Numbered from the stretch's first letter, positions 1 through 9,735 are shown. The stretch is 64,000 bases of DNA from Ectobacillus panaciterrae DSM 19096 (GCF_000430785.1 NZ_KE387249.1:41762-105761); one strand, 5' to 3'. A program made the numbers and translations. Notes: generated by a model not told the origin, from the letters alone.

Positions 1-733
1 TGTATACGAAAGCAACAACAATGGATGTCATGAAAATAGCCTTTGGAAATGTTTTCTGAGGGTTTTTTACGTTTTCGGCAATTGTTCCAAGCATTTCTCC
101 TCCAGAGAACGCAAACATCAAAGTCGATAAAAACATGATTGTATCGAACGAAATGTGATTGGGCAGCACACTTTTACCGGTAAACGCTGTTGCGCTTTGA
201 TGTCCGCTAAACATACTGTAAAAACCGAATCCGAAGATCAAAACAGCCGGAACCAATACACCAAGCGGAGCACCGATTGAAGAAAGTCTTTCACTCATTG
301 TTGTTCCGCGAAGTGTCAATAACGTGACAATCCAGAAGAACACACAAGAAAGAAAAGCTGTCTCCATCGGATGATCAGTCAATTGCGGCTGTTTGATTCC
401 ATAAGACAATGCGACGGTTGTCGTTAAAAGCAAAGAAGGATAATAAGTAAAATTAGCAATCCAAAAAAACCATGAACATATGAAGGAAGCCTTCTCACCG
501 AAAGCGCGTTTTATCCATATTCCCATACCGCCTTGGTTTGGGTAAGTTGTAGAAAGTTCTGCAACAATCAAACTAATTGGCACGAAGTACAGCAAGGCGG
601 CCAATACCCAAAAGAATATCGCTGAAGGTCCGATGGTCGATGCATAAGCAATATTACGAAGACCTAAAATGGAGTTGATACTAATTAGCGATAATCCTAA
701 AACACCTAATTTTCTCATTTCTGTCGATTTCAT
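1..733 (-). CDS. APC-family amino acid permease (partial, C-terminus off the window)
   Basis: The reading frame is open from an ATG at 733 to the left edge, so only about the first 244 residues are present. The translation begins MKSTEMRKLGVLGLSLISIN and is almost wholly hydrophobic, with about seven membrane segments. The first helix has the glycine-rich start typical of APC transporters, and YPNQGGMGIWIKRAFG resembles the helix 2-3 region of the glutamate/GABA antiporter-like subgroup. A later segment reads FAFSGGEMLGTIAENVKNPQKTFPKA, a standard APC helix 6 to loop signature. A GAAAGGAAAC ribosome site lies upstream. Known of the family: proton- or antiport-driven amino acid uptake in the cytoplasmic membrane. 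The substrate cannot be assigned. Confidence 0.88.
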   Translation of the reverse strand, partial: MKSTEMRKLGVLGLSLISINSILGLRNIAYASTIGPSAIFFWVLAALLYFVPISLIVAELSTTYPNQGGMGIWIKRAFGEKASFICSWFFWIANFTYYPSLLLTTTVALSYGIKQPQLTDHPMETAFLSCVFFWIVTLLTLRGTTMSERLSSIGAPLGVLVPAVLIFGFGFYSMFSGHQSATAFTGKSVLPNHISFDTIMFLSTLMFAFSGGEMLGTIAENVKNPQKTFPKAIFMTSIVVAFVY

Positions 734-974
734 AGCTGCTAGTTTCCTTTCAATTCGGCACAAAAATATATGCAAGTGATTTTACTGCTTAAGTATAAGT
801 ATTTATACATATTTAAACAATATGCATTCATTATGTTTATATATTGGAAACGTTGAGAATTTTATGCGAATTACATATTTTGCGTTTCAAATAAAAAAGC
901 TGTTTCTCCCCAAGTTAGATACGAATAGAAATAGAGATTCACTTTGCATTTGATCGAAGACAATACTTACACAT

Positions 975-1005
975 AGAAAAACACCGCCTGTTTAACAGGC
1001 AGTGT
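975..1005 (-). terminator. Rho-independent terminator of the PlsC-like gene
   Basis: On the minus strand a CACTGCCTG stem pairs with CAGGCGGTG around a TTAAA loop and is followed by TTTTT. It lies 25 bases after the stop of the acyltransferase gene. The stem resembles those at 1891-1925 and 58311-58343. Confidence 0.85.
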
Positions 1006-1029
1006 CCACTTGATGGGCAAATCCTTTGT

Positions 1030-1767
1030 TTACAGTGAATCCTTAACTATTTTTTCCACATACACAGCGAGCTGCTGCGTATGCTCCCATTTTCCTTTAA
1101 TCGTTTCAACTTTCGGATGAATGATAACTTCAACCGTACCGGATTTCAGAGTGTACCGCTGCTGTTCGAACAACCGAGCAGTTCCTTTAATGGTAATTGG
1201 CACTACACTCGTTTCTGTATCTACAGCCGACCTGAAGCTCCCTGGTTTAAACGGTAATTCCTTCTCTCCCTCTGTAATGGTTCCCTCAGGAAATATAAAA
1301 ACGTCCTTTCCCTCTTGTAAATACTTTTTCATTTGCTGCAGTACTTCCACCGCACTTCTTCTGTCTCCCCTTTTTAGGTATATATGTCCAATTTCTTTTA
1401 TCCATGTGCGAAATATAGGAATGTTCCTGATTTCCTCCTTCATCACAAAGTACGGCACGCGATTCAAACATGCATATAGTACAATAGGATCTAAATGACT
1501 TTCATGATTGGCTATAAATAATACCTGCTCATGGTCAGGAATATTTTCTTTACCTGTGACATTCAATTGTATTCCCATAAGTTTAAGAAGCTTCCTTACT
1601 AGCTTCTGTAATTTCTCATTCAACATTTTTTCTTTGTTGGCTTTCTTTTTTACAGTATGAATATACGGAATATGAACAACGAACCAACCTAGAAAGTATA
1701 CACCGATGTATATAAGCCTTAACAAATAAATCCCCTCATTTTCGTTTCTTTTTTCTATTTTATTCAT
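1030..1767 (-). CDS. 1-acyl-sn-glycerol-3-phosphate acyltransferase family (PlsC-like)
   Basis: This 245-residue protein has the two hallmark acyltransferase motifs: NHESHLDP (HX4D, about residue 89), which holds the catalytic His/Asp, and FPEGT (about residue 160), which binds the phosphate of the acceptor. An N-terminal hydrophobic segment (LLRLIYIGVYFLGWFVVHI) anchors it in the membrane. Known of the family: transfer of an acyl chain to lysophosphatidate in phospholipid synthesis. Start choice is uncertain: the ATG at 1767 has AAAGG directly against it, whereas a TTG at 1725 has GAGGGG six bases upstream and would give 231 residues. The gene is monocistronic with its own terminator. It could be an accessory paralogue acting on another lysolipid. 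Confidence 0.87.
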   Translation of the reverse strand: MNKIEKRNENEGIYLLRLIYIGVYFLGWFVVHIPYIHTVKKKANKEKMLNEKLQKLVRKLLKLMGIQLNVTGKENIPDHEQVLFIANHESHLDPIVLYACLNRVPYFVMKEEIRNIPIFRTWIKEIGHIYLKRGDRRSAVEVLQQMKKYLQEGKDVFIFPEGTITEGEKELPFKPGSFRSAVDTETSVVPITIKGTARLFEQQRYTLKSGTVEVIIHPKVETIKGKWEHTQQLAVYVEKIVKDSL

Positions 1768-1890
1768 CCTTTAGTATGCTGGTTTTTAATTTTTTATATT
1801 GATCATATATACGATGCATGAAATGAAAGAGCATGAGTTGAAAAATGAAACAATACCATTATGTGTGAAGTGAATCTTTATATTTAGACA

Positions 1891-1925
1891 ATAAAACACC
1901 GCCTTGCTTGTTCTGCAAGGCGGTG
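1891..1925 (-). terminator. Rho-independent terminator after the small membrane protein gene
   Basis: On the minus strand CACCGCCTTGC pairs with GCAAGGCGGTG and is followed by TTTTATTG. The flank TATTGTATGATGGG just upstream matches the flanks of the terminators at 12688 and 58311, so it belongs to a repeated terminator family. Confidence 0.85.
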
Positions 1926-1987
1926 CCCATCATACAATATTTTTTATCTCTTACATACACTTTTTATTCAATTAAAATAAAGATTTT

Positions 1988-2179
1988 CTATATTGCTATT
2001 ACATATAGGGCAATGCCACCCAATAGTATGATAACTAAAAGAAGGTAAATAAAAGAAAGTCTCATTGTGTTTTGTTTTGCAGAATTTGCGTAGCCTTCAT
2101 CACCCTTTCCTCCGATGACAACGGTGCTGACAAGCGCAAATATCATCAGAATTGCAACTAATACATACGCCACCTTCAT
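1988..2179 (-). CDS. Small two-helix membrane protein, unknown function
   Basis: This 63-residue protein starts MKVAYVLVAILMIFALVSTV. It has two hydrophobic helices (about 3-22 and 42-62) joined by a polar loop, GGKGDEGYANSAKQNTMRLS. The ATG at 2179 is preferred because GGGGGAGGGGAATTT precedes it; an ATG further upstream at 2218 has no such site. It looks like the many short membrane proteins of Bacillus with no assigned role. It has its own downstream terminator and no operon partner. I do not recognise the family. Confidence 0.7.
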   Translation of the reverse strand: MKVAYVLVAILMIFALVSTVVIGGKGDEGYANSAKQNTMRLSFIYLLLVIILLGGIALYVIAI

Positions 2180-2554
2180 AAATTCCCCTCCCCCTATATC
2201 TTGACATAGGTAACCCAAGAATTTTGATAAGCCTATTGTATGACATAAATGGAGTAACCCTTCTTTTATTAAATCCTTTCACGATACCTTAAAGAAAAGT
2301 CTTGTCCACTTGCTGACAAATCTTATATTGCTTCTTTCTTTATGATAAAGAATATTTTAAAAAATGAACCATCCAATTCAAAGATATTTTGACCATCCAC
2401 TTTTAAGTAGGAGAATAGCTTTTCATATTTAATAGGAATACTAGTACAGTATTATTTTGGGTATTAAATCATTTATGGAAGGCAATTGAATGCATGGACA
2501 CAGAAAGTCTGCTCTAACGAGAATACAATTCCCATTTTCTAAAAAAAACGAATA
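2180..2554. other. Intergenic stretch, nothing recognised
   Basis: About 375 bases of AT-rich sequence between the small membrane gene and the terminator at 2555. Open frames here are short and lack ribosome sites. No repeat family of this window is present. Confidence 0.5.
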
Positions 2555-2592
2555 CAAAAAAGCCAAGAATTTCAAAAATACTTGGCTTTTAG
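2555..2592. terminator. Bidirectional terminator after the MocR gene
   Basis: AAAAGCCAAG pairs with CTTGGCTTTT around a 13-base loop, with A- and T-runs on both sides. It lies about 70 bases beyond the stop of the regulator gene on the minus strand. Confidence 0.75.
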
Positions 2593-2658
2593 TAATGCCT
2601 TCAATCTTCATGTTGCAGCAGTAGATAAAAATTCCTGTTATTCTGCAGAGGCTGGCTG

Positions 2659-4092
2659 CTATTCCATGCTTTTTAAAGCATCTGCAAATCTCAAGATTCC
2701 TTCTTGAATTAAGTTTGTTTCCCCTCTGCCAAAAGTGAAGCGTACATACCCCTTTTTTGAACCAAAAATACTTCCCGGAACAAAGACTACTCCCTTTTTG
2801 ATGGCCTCCTCAAGTAATTGATATTCATTGATTGGCCCGTTCAATTTACACCACATATGAATTCCGCCTTCCGGAATCATAAACTCGACTTTATTATCTA
2901 AAAACTCAGAAAGACTTGAAATCATGAGATCTCTTTTTTGTTTAAGCTGATCTTGGAGCATATGGATGTGGGAATGAAATTGATCGGATCCCAAAAACTG
3001 TTCTGCTATCCACTGCGGAAAAACACTATGTCCAAAGTCTACCTGTTGTTTTGCGTCTGCTAAGCGTTCAATTACCGGTTGGGGGCCGATAATCCATCCT
3101 ATCCGCAATCCTGATGCTACAATTTTCGATAGAGAACTAACATATAGAATATTTCCGTTATCATCCATGGATTTTAGGGTAGAACCTATCCCTCCCGTGA
3201 AGGAAGTTAAACTATAAGGATCGTCTTCTATAATCGGGATACCAAACTCAGATGACAATTCAAGAATTTGCTTACGTCGTGCGGGATGAAGTATCGTTCC
3301 TGTAGGATTTTGATAAGTTGGATTTAAAAAAACCATTCGAATTCGATGCTTTCGATGTAAGGCTATGAGATCATTCGGATTTATTCCATGCTGATCCACC
3401 GGCAAAAGAAAGGTTCTTAGTCCCGCTGACTGAAATAGCGGCAAGGAAAAACAATAGGATGGATCCTCAATAGCAACGGCATCTCCCGGCTTAAGCAAAC
3501 ACTGAACAATAAGATGAAGAGCTTGCTGTGCCCCAGACGTAATAAGAATAGACGAAGGAGAGGCATCTATATTTTTATATGTTTTAACATGGGAAGAAAT
3601 CGTTTCTCGTAAAGTCAAATTTCCTTGTGGATGGTCATAACCAAGGTTCCCATTAAATTGCTGTTGCGAGAGAAACCTTTGAAAATGATGGATTGGAAAT
3701 AAATCTGACGACAATTCACCACTGGCCAGATTAATGAGATCATTTCCCTGCGCTTCTTTGCGAATTCGTTGAACTAAGGGCAAATTGGGAAGAAAAGAAC
3801 CTTGTTCTACATACCTGCTCCAGTTCGGTATGCGTCTATGTGATATTCCCCATATGTCTGTACTTACACGTGTTCCACTTCCTTTTTTCCTTTCCACTAG
3901 TCCCGCTGATTGTAACTCTTCATATGCGGCTACCACAGTACTGCGATTGACACCTAATTCTTTTGCTAAAGCACGTTCCGAGGGTAATACGCTGTTTGGC
4001 GGGAAATCTCCTGAGGAAATCCCGCGTTCCATATACTCTGTAATTTGCTTATAAATTGCCTTCTTATCCGCACGATTTGGTTTCCACTCCAT
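2659..4092 (-). CDS. MocR/PdxR-type GntR-family regulator with aminotransferase domain
   Basis: This 477-residue protein is a two-domain regulator. The N-terminus (about residues 8-76) is a GntR winged helix containing SGDFPPNSVLPSERALAKELGVNRSTV. The rest (about 110-475) is a class I aminotransferase-like fold with the PLP region: SGAQQALHLI, EDPSYCFS, NPTYQNPTG and the Schiff-base lysine region SSLSKIVASGLRIGW. Length is normal for MocR proteins. Known members control vitamin B6, GABA, ectoine or taurine genes using PLP as effector. It is divergent from zwf, with 332 bases between them, so it could regulate itself or a neighbour. A link to the pentose phosphate genes is inference only. Confidence 0.92.
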   Translation of the reverse strand: MEWKPNRADKKAIYKQITEYMERGISSGDFPPNSVLPSERALAKELGVNRSTVVAAYEELQSAGLVERKKGSGTRVSTDIWGISHRRIPNWSRYVEQGSFLPNLPLVQRIRKEAQGNDLINLASGELSSDLFPIHHFQRFLSQQQFNGNLGYDHPQGNLTLRETISSHVKTYKNIDASPSSILITSGAQQALHLIVQCLLKPGDAVAIEDPSYCFSLPLFQSAGLRTFLLPVDQHGINPNDLIALHRKHRIRMVFLNPTYQNPTGTILHPARRKQILELSSEFGIPIIEDDPYSLTSFTGGIGSTLKSMDDNGNILYVSSLSKIVASGLRIGWIIGPQPVIERLADAKQQVDFGHSVFPQWIAEQFLGSDQFHSHIHMLQDQLKQKRDLMISSLSEFLDNKVEFMIPEGGIHMWCKLNGPINEYQLLEEAIKKGVVFVPGSIFGSKKGYVRFTFGRGETNLIQEGILRFADALKSME

Positions 4093-4207
4093 TTTATTCG
4101 CATCCTTACTGCCATTTTTCTTTTTTACGTCATTATAGTGAAGTAGATGGTTAAAGTAAAGTTTAATTGGAACATAAATGCGAATGGAAATATTTATGTG
4201 AAATATT

Positions 4208-4236
4208 TTAGCAATTGTAATTTCGCATGTTATTAT
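4208..4236 (+). promoter_or_regulatory. Possible sigma-A promoter upstream of zwf
   Basis: TTAGCA and TATTAT lie 17 bases apart, about 190 bases before the zwf start. The -35 match is moderate. The long leader that follows holds no clear riboswitch. Confidence 0.35.
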
Positions 4237-4424
4237 AGAGTGAACGTGCGTAAAGCTTTTTTATCTCTTCAATTACTAAGATAAAGTCCATTTACAGGAG
4301 TTCCAGCCTCCTCCAAGTAACTCTATTACGGTAAAATTATTTAATATCGGTTTTACATGTATTACTAAATAAGCTACATACTAAGCGTGAACTTATTCAA
4401 AAAAAGTGAGGTCTTTTATAAATC

Positions 4425-5939
4425 ATGACAACTAATAATCCTAAATCTATTATCGTTATTTTTGGTGCAACAGGTGATTTAGCGAAACGTAAATTATTTC
4501 CTTCAATTTTTAGACTGTATCACAACGGGAAACTTTCTGAAAATTTCGCTGTAGTGGGTGTTGCGAGAAGACCTTTATCTAATGAAGAATTTCGCGAAAA
4601 CGTCAAGCAGTCCGTCAGCCACTTTCAAGAAGAGAACGTGAGCCACGATACATTTGCTTCACACTTCCATTATCATCCTTTCGATGTAACAAACAAAACT
4701 TCTTATCAGGAGCTAAAAAGTTTATTAAGTACCCTTGACGAGAGTTATAATGCAGAAGGAAATCGTATTTTCTATTTAGCGATGGCGCCTGAGTTTTTTG
4801 GCACAATCGCTGCCAATTTGAAATCAGAAGGATTAACTTCTACAGAAGGCTGGAGCCGTTTAGTTATTGAAAAACCTTTTGGTCATAATTATGAATCAGC
4901 TAAAGAGTTAAATGACCAAATTCGCCAAGCGTTTACAGAAGACCAAATTTATCGTATTGACCACTACTTAGGAAAAGAAATGGTTCAAAATATTGAAGTG
5001 ATTCGCTTTGCGAATGCCATCTTTGAACCACTTTGGAACAATCACTATATTTCAAATATCCAAATCACCTCAAGCGAAACACTAGGTGTAGAAGATCGCG
5101 GCCGTTATTACGAATCTTCAGGGGCTCTTCGCGATATGGTCCAAAACCATATCTTGCAAATGGTTGCCCTTCTTGCAATGGAGCCGCCAATTAAATTAAC
5201 AACAGACGAAATCCGCAGTGAAAAAGTAAAAGTTCTTCGCGCTTTAAGACCATTTTCAGAGGAACAAGCGGAGGAATATTTTGTCCGTGGGCAATATGGA
5301 CGCGGCATCGTGGACAAGGGAGAGGTAATCGGTTATCGTGAGGAGAATTCAGTAGATCCAGAATCAAATACTGAAACATTTGTCTCAGGAAAACTCATGA
5401 TTGACAATTTTAGATGGGCAGGAGTGCCTTTTTACATTCGTACAGGTAAGCGTATGAAGGAAAAATCCACAGAAATCGTCATTCAATTTAAAGATCTGCC
5501 AATGAACCTATACTTTAATAAAGGTAAAGACATTCATCCGAACTTGCTTGTAATTCACATTCAGCCTGACGAAGGAATCACATTGCACTTAAATGCGCAA
5601 AAAGGAGGCGGCGCCACTTCGACGCCGATTCAGTTAAATTACTGCAATAACTGCGGTGATAAAATGAACACACCTGAAGCGTATGAGCGCCTTTTATATG
5701 GTTGTATGCACGGCGATGCCACAAACTTTACCCATTGGGATGAAGTAGCTCTTTCATGGAGGTTTGTTGATACGATTTCAAAAGCTTGGGAAAGTAACAA
5801 AGCACAAAACTTCCCTAATTATGAATCCGGATCAATGGGACCTAAAGAGTCTGATGCTTTATTAGAAAAAGACGGTTTCCATTGGTGGTCAAGTATAACA
5901 ACTCGTTTAGCAGTAGGAAATAATGATGAGAATATATGA
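4425..5939 (+). CDS. zwf: Glucose-6-phosphate 1-dehydrogenase
   Basis: This 504-residue protein has the full signature of the enzyme that oxidises glucose 6-phosphate to 6-phosphogluconolactone with NADP, the first step of the oxidative pentose phosphate pathway. FGATGDLAKRK (13-23) is the dinucleotide-binding loop, EKPFG (149-153) is the conserved substrate loop, and RIDHYLGKE (177-185) is the family active-site motif with the catalytic His. Length matches the bacterial family. GTGAGGT lies somewhat far (about 13 bases) from the ATG. It converges on gnd, which encodes the third enzyme of the same pathway, and the two share a terminator. It is cytosolic and intact. Confidence 0.97.
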   Translation: MTTNNPKSIIVIFGATGDLAKRKLFPSIFRLYHNGKLSENFAVVGVARRPLSNEEFRENVKQSVSHFQEENVSHDTFASHFHYHPFDVTNKTSYQELKSLLSTLDESYNAEGNRIFYLAMAPEFFGTIAANLKSEGLTSTEGWSRLVIEKPFGHNYESAKELNDQIRQAFTEDQIYRIDHYLGKEMVQNIEVIRFANAIFEPLWNNHYISNIQITSSETLGVEDRGRYYESSGALRDMVQNHILQMVALLAMEPPIKLTTDEIRSEKVKVLRALRPFSEEQAEEYFVRGQYGRGIVDKGEVIGYREENSVDPESNTETFVSGKLMIDNFRWAGVPFYIRTGKRMKEKSTEIVIQFKDLPMNLYFNKGKDIHPNLLVIHIQPDEGITLHLNAQKGGGATSTPIQLNYCNNCGDKMNTPEAYERLLYGCMHGDATNFTHWDEVALSWRFVDTISKAWESNKAQNFPNYESGSMGPKESDALLEKDGFHWWSSITTRLAVGNNDENI

Positions 5940-5987
5940 TATAACAGAGTTTTAGATTTATCAGACGATCTTTTTTCTATTACCAAC

Positions 5988-6021
5988 TAATAGCCCTGTT
6001 CTAATTAGAACAGGGCTATTA
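5988..6021. terminator. Bidirectional terminator between convergent zwf and gnd
   Basis: A perfect 34-base palindrome (arms TAATAGCCCTGTTCTAA and its complement) sits between the zwf stop and the gnd stop. A T-run precedes it and AT-rich sequence follows. It can stop transcription from both sides. Confidence 0.85.
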
Positions 6022-6046
6022 ACATTACTTTATTATGACAACTAAC

Positions 6047-7462
6047 TTATTTTTGAAACCACTCTGTATGGAAAATACCTTCTTTATCCACACGTTGATA
6101 TGTGTGTGCACCAAAGTAATCGCGTTGTGCCTGCAAAAGGTTCGCTGGTAATGTTTCCGTGCGATAGCTGTCGTAATAAGCTAACGCGCTGGAGAATGAT
6201 GGTACTGGAATACCGCGCTCGATTGCCACTGCAAGTACTCGACGCAATGCAGATTGATAGTTCTCTACAATTTCTTTAAAGTACGGATCTAATAATAAGT
6301 TTGCTAAGCTGAGATTACGGTCATATGCATCCTTAATTTTTTGTAAGAATTGCGCACGAATGATACAGCCGCCGCGGAAAATCATTGCGATATCGCCGTA
6401 ACGAAGATTCCATTCATATTCATCAGAAGCAGCACGCATTTGTGCGAAACCTTGTGCATACGAACAAATTTTACTCATATATAAAGCTTTGCGCACCGCT
6501 TCAATTAATTCTTCTTTATTACCTTCAAACTCTTTACTTTCAGGACCTGTTAAAAGCTTGCTTGCTTTTACACGCTCTTCTTTCATAGCGGAGATAAAGC
6601 GAGCAAATACAGATTCCGTAATAATTGGAAGCGGAACCCCTAAATCTAAAGCGCTTTGGCTTGTCCATTTGCCTGTACCTTTTTGACCAGCTGTATCTAA
6701 AATCACGTCAACAAGAGGTTTGCCTGTTTCTTCATCTACCTTTGTAAAGATGTCTGCTGTAATTTCAATTAAGTAGCTGTCCAATTCACCTTTGTTCCAT
6801 TCTGCAAACACTTCATGAAGTTCTTGTGCACTCAAACCGAGCACATGCTTCATAATGAAATAGGCTTCCGAAATTAACTGCATATCCCCATATTCAATGC
6901 CGTTGTGAACCATTTTCACGTAATGACCGGCCCCATTAGGACCAATATATGTGCAGCAAGGATCCCCTTCTACTTTTGCTGAAATCGCCTCTAAAATCGG
7001 TTTTACAAGCTCATACGCTTCTTTTTGACCGCCCGGCATAATGGAAGGACCTTTTAACGCTCCTTCTTCTCCTCCTGAAACACCTGTACCGATAAAGTGA
7101 ATACCTGTTGCTTCTAATTCTTTGTTGCGTCTAATCGTGTCTTGGAAAAATGTATTTCCGCCATCAATGAGGATATCACCTTTTTCAAGATAAGGTTTTA
7201 ACGAATCAATAGTTGCATCCGTTGGCGCACCCGCTTTAACCATTAATAAAATTTTGCGCGGCTTTTCTAATGAGTTAACAAATTCTTCAATGCTATATGT
7301 ACCAACAAAATTCTTTCCTTCTGCTTCTTTCTTTAAAAACTCTTCTGTTTTTTCAGACGAACGATTATAAACAGAAACAGAATAATCTCGGCTTTCAATA
7401 TTCAAAGCAAGGTTTTTACCCATAACTGCTAAACCGATAACACCAATTTGTTGTTTTACCAT
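6047..7462 (-). CDS. gnd: 6-phosphogluconate dehydrogenase, decarboxylating
   Basis: This 471-residue protein converts 6-phosphogluconate to ribulose 5-phosphate and CO2 while reducing NAD(P). [15 protein letters not shown] (about 7-21) is the Rossmann loop. [19 protein letters not shown] (about 128-146) binds substrate, and [15 protein letters not shown] (about residue 183 onward) has the catalytic lysine and the family signature. The C-terminal helical domain ends HTEWFQK. AAGGGCG lies upstream of the ATG. Its length suggests the NADP-dependent GndA-like form, but coenzyme choice cannot be read securely by eye. With zwf it forms a compact NADPH-producing pair. Confidence 0.96.
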   Translation of the reverse strand: MVKQQIGVIGLAVMGKNLALNIESRDYSVSVYNRSSEKTEEFLKKEAEGKNFVGTYSIEEFVNSLEKPRKILLMVKAGAPTDATIDSLKPYLEKGDILIDGGNTFFQDTIRRNKELEATGIHFIGTGVSGGEEGALKGPSIMPGGQKEAYELVKPILEAISAKVEGDPCCTYIGPNGAGHYVKMVHNGIEYGDMQLISEAYFIMKHVLGLSAQELHEVFAEWNKGELDSYLIEITADIFTKVDEETGKPLVDVILDTAGQKGTGKWTSQSALDLGVPLPIITESVFARFISAMKEERVKASKLLTGPESKEFEGNKEELIEAVRKALYMSKICSYAQGFAQMRAASDEYEWNLRYGDIAMIFRGGCIIRAQFLQKIKDAYDRNLSLANLLLDPYFKEIVENYQSALRRVLAVAIERGIPVPSFSSALAYYDSYRTETLPANLLQAQRDYFGAHTYQRVDKEGIFHTEWFQK

Positions 7463-7649
7463 GATTAATTCGCCCTTTCTCTATTAAAATGAACACTTTA
7501 AATTATATAATAGCAGATATTGGTTTAAAAAGGATTATTTGAATGGTGTTGATTATATTTACATATGAATCCTTACCACAAAATCTTTTCCCACATCGTA
7601 CTCTTTAATTCCTCACGATAAGACTGAATGAATTTTAATATCAAATTCA

Positions 7650-8336
7650 TCATTCTCCTTGTTTAGATATTGATGTATAAAAAGGATTTTTCCATTCCAT
7701 AAGCGTCCCGTAATTATCCGATTCTTTATCCTCTAAATAGTTAGGCACCACTTGAACAGGGGTACGGCCGCAGCGAAGCAGGAAGGTGATGACAGGATCT
7801 TTTAATGCACCTTTTAGCACAGCTTCAAGGTATTGTTCCGGCGTCATCTCATTCGCTTTTTTGTGATACCCGGGCATTCTACCGCCGCCTAACAACCGTT
7901 CCAATCCTTTATGAACAACGACATCATACATAGACAGCATGAGCCATTTTCCTAACCCTAATTTTCGATAGGAGGGCCGCACGCTAATATCGACGACATA
8001 AAGTGTATTTCCGTTCGGGTTATGATTGCGAATATAGCCATTATCCGTAATCTCTTCCCATGTATGTTCCGGATAAGCAGGATCAAAGTCAACAAGCAAT
8101 CCGGTCATTGATCCTGCAATTTCACCATCAATCTCAATGCATAAGGCTCCCTCCGGAAACAAGATAACATGGTTATGCAATTGTTCCGTGTTCCACCATA
8201 ATTCAGACGGAAACGGTGGAGGAAAACTTTCCTGCTGAACGCGAATCAAACCGGGAAAGTCCCGATCCTCATAATTCCGGATCATCGCCGGTACCGGCCG
8301 ATTCTGATCAAAAACATAAAACTCCTTTCGATACAT
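7650..8336 (-). CDS. GNAT-family N-acetyltransferase
   Basis: This 228-residue protein has a GNAT fold (about residues 18-150). YVVDISVRPSYRKLGLGKWLM carries the acetyl-CoA pyrophosphate loop (RxxGxG). AAGGGGGTGGGAGC precedes the ATG. It begins 36 bases after the nitrilase gene ends on the same strand, so the two are probably co-transcribed. In some Bacillus genomes a single protein (YhcX type) joins an acetyltransferase to a carbon-nitrogen hydrolase; here the domains are on separate genes. The acceptor substrate is unknown. The C-terminal 70 residues (RCGRTPVQVVPNYLEDKESD) fall outside the core fold. Confidence 0.87.
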   Translation of the reverse strand: MYRKEFYVFDQNRPVPAMIRNYEDRDFPGLIRVQQESFPPPFPSELWWNTEQLHNHVILFPEGALCIEIDGEIAGSMTGLLVDFDPAYPEHTWEEITDNGYIRNHNPNGNTLYVVDISVRPSYRKLGLGKWLMLSMYDVVVHKGLERLLGGGRMPGYHKKANEMTPEQYLEAVLKGALKDPVITFLLRCGRTPVQVVPNYLEDKESDNYGTLMEWKNPFYTSISKQGE

Positions 8337-8372
8337 GCTCCCACCCCCTTGCAGAATCGCTAAACCCTCTCC

Positions 8373-9230
8373 TTATTTCCAATCCGGGTAAAGATCTGTA
8401 CGCCGGTCACGCCACGTCGTAACAGAACCACTTTCGCGAACTTCGTATAACAGTTCTAAATCCAGATCCGCTGTTACGATCATATCATGATTGACTTCCC
8501 CTTCTGCTAAGATACCGCGGGGAGGAAATGGAATATCGTTTGGTGTAATCACTGCCGCTTGCCCGAAATTCGCCCGCATAAAGTCAACTGTAGGAAGAGA
8601 ACCTACTGTACCAGTGTTTACTACATAAACTTGATTTTCTATTGCTCTCGCATGGCTAGTGTAACGGACGCGATGGAATCCATGACGATCATCGGTACAA
8701 GAGGGACAGAAAATAATATCAGCCCCCCTAGCCTTTGCCATCCGAACGACTTCCGGGAATTCGATGTCATAACAGGTCAACATAGCGATTGTCCCTTTGT
8801 CAGTCTTGAACACCTCTACGTTTTCACCCGGAGTCATGTTCCATTCCTCCACTTCCGTCGGGGTGATATGAAGTTTTGCCTGTTCTGCGACTCTTCCATC
8901 TGGATAGAACAAATGAGCAACATTGTATAATTTGTCACCTTTCCGAACGACATGGGTTCCCCCAATAATATGCATTTTTGTTTGCTTAGCGAGATCTATA
9001 AATAAAGACCGATACTGTTCTGTAAAATCAGGCAGATCTTGAATTGTCAAAGCTTGTCCTTGTTCATTGCCAATTGACATAAGTTGAGTTGTGAAAAATT
9101 CCGGAAACACGACAAAATCCGCACTAAATTCTTGGGCTGTTTTTATATAATGCTCCACTTGCTTGGCAAATTCGTCAAAGGATTGTATCGTATGAAGATG
9201 ATATTGAACCGCTGAGACTCTTAGTTTCAT
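8373..9230 (-). CDS. Carbon-nitrogen hydrolase (nitrilase superfamily)
   Basis: This 285-residue protein has the nitrilase triad in the expected spacing: E44 in VVFPEFF, K119 in EQAKLHITP and C153 in MLTCYDIEFPE. Known of the family: hydrolysis of amides or nitriles (omega-amidase, carbamoylputrescine hydrolase and others). The start at 9230 (MKLRVSAVQYHL) is chosen because AAAGGGGAAAACT precedes it; an upstream ATG would add 29 residues unlike the family. It is first in a two-gene operon with the GNAT gene, which suggests linked modification and hydrolysis of a small amine or amide. The substrate cannot be assigned. Confidence 0.88.
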   Translation of the reverse strand: MKLRVSAVQYHLHTIQSFDEFAKQVEHYIKTAQEFSADFVVFPEFFTTQLMSIGNEQGQALTIQDLPDFTEQYRSLFIDLAKQTKMHIIGGTHVVRKGDKLYNVAHLFYPDGRVAEQAKLHITPTEVEEWNMTPGENVEVFKTDKGTIAMLTCYDIEFPEVVRMAKARGADIIFCPSCTDDRHGFHRVRYTSHARAIENQVYVVNTGTVGSLPTVDFMRANFGQAAVITPNDIPFPPRGILAEGEVNHDMIVTADLDLELLYEVRESGSVTTWRDRRTDLYPDWK

Positions 9231-9627
9231 AGTTTTCCCCTTTCTTGTCATCACGCTATATAAATACAATTTATAAGTTCGACATGGATTTTGTCCAACT
9301 TTATGTCGAAATTTCATTTAGGATATATATAGAAAAATTTCCATCTATATTGTTTATGAACGATATCCTTATTATTAGACACTTAATTGATTCACACAAG
9401 TACATCCTTTCATATCACATAGTATCCAAAAGTATATCAAAGGAAATAGACTAAAAAGAAGATCAAAAATAACCCTATAGAAACTACATTTGGTGAATAT
9501 ACAGCAAAACATTGATCTTTTAATCGATACTGCTTAGATAATTCGTTATCAGTTCAATCTTTCTCAAATTATTGTTTTATAACGCTGTACGCCCGATACA
9601 AAATTAGTTAATATCGCCATCCTTATG

Positions 9628-9680
9628 AACCTCCCCACTTACTCGCTTCCGCTCCTTGAAGTGGGGGTATTCTCACCTTA
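9628..9680. repeat. GAAGTGGGGG hairpin repeat, copy 1
   Basis: CCCCACTT pairs with AAGTGGGG across an 18-base loop that contains ACTCGCTTCCGCTCC. The flanks TTATGAACCT and TATTCTCACC are shared with the copies at 58529 and 63367. It resembles the hairpin ends of IS200/IS605-type elements, but no transposase or TnpB gene is nearby. Confidence 0.7.
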
Positions 9681-9694
9681 ATTTATGATAAAAA

Positions 9695-9735
9695 GCAAAA
9701 GCCTTCCAATTTTTATTAAATCGGAAGGCTTTTCA
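9695..9735. terminator. Terminator-like hairpin without an obvious upstream gene
   Basis: AAAAGCCTTCC pairs with GGAAGGCTTTT. The nearest genes on both sides (nitrilase at 9230 and metalloprotease at 9884) start away from it, so it may be the remnant of a lost gene. Confidence 0.6.
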
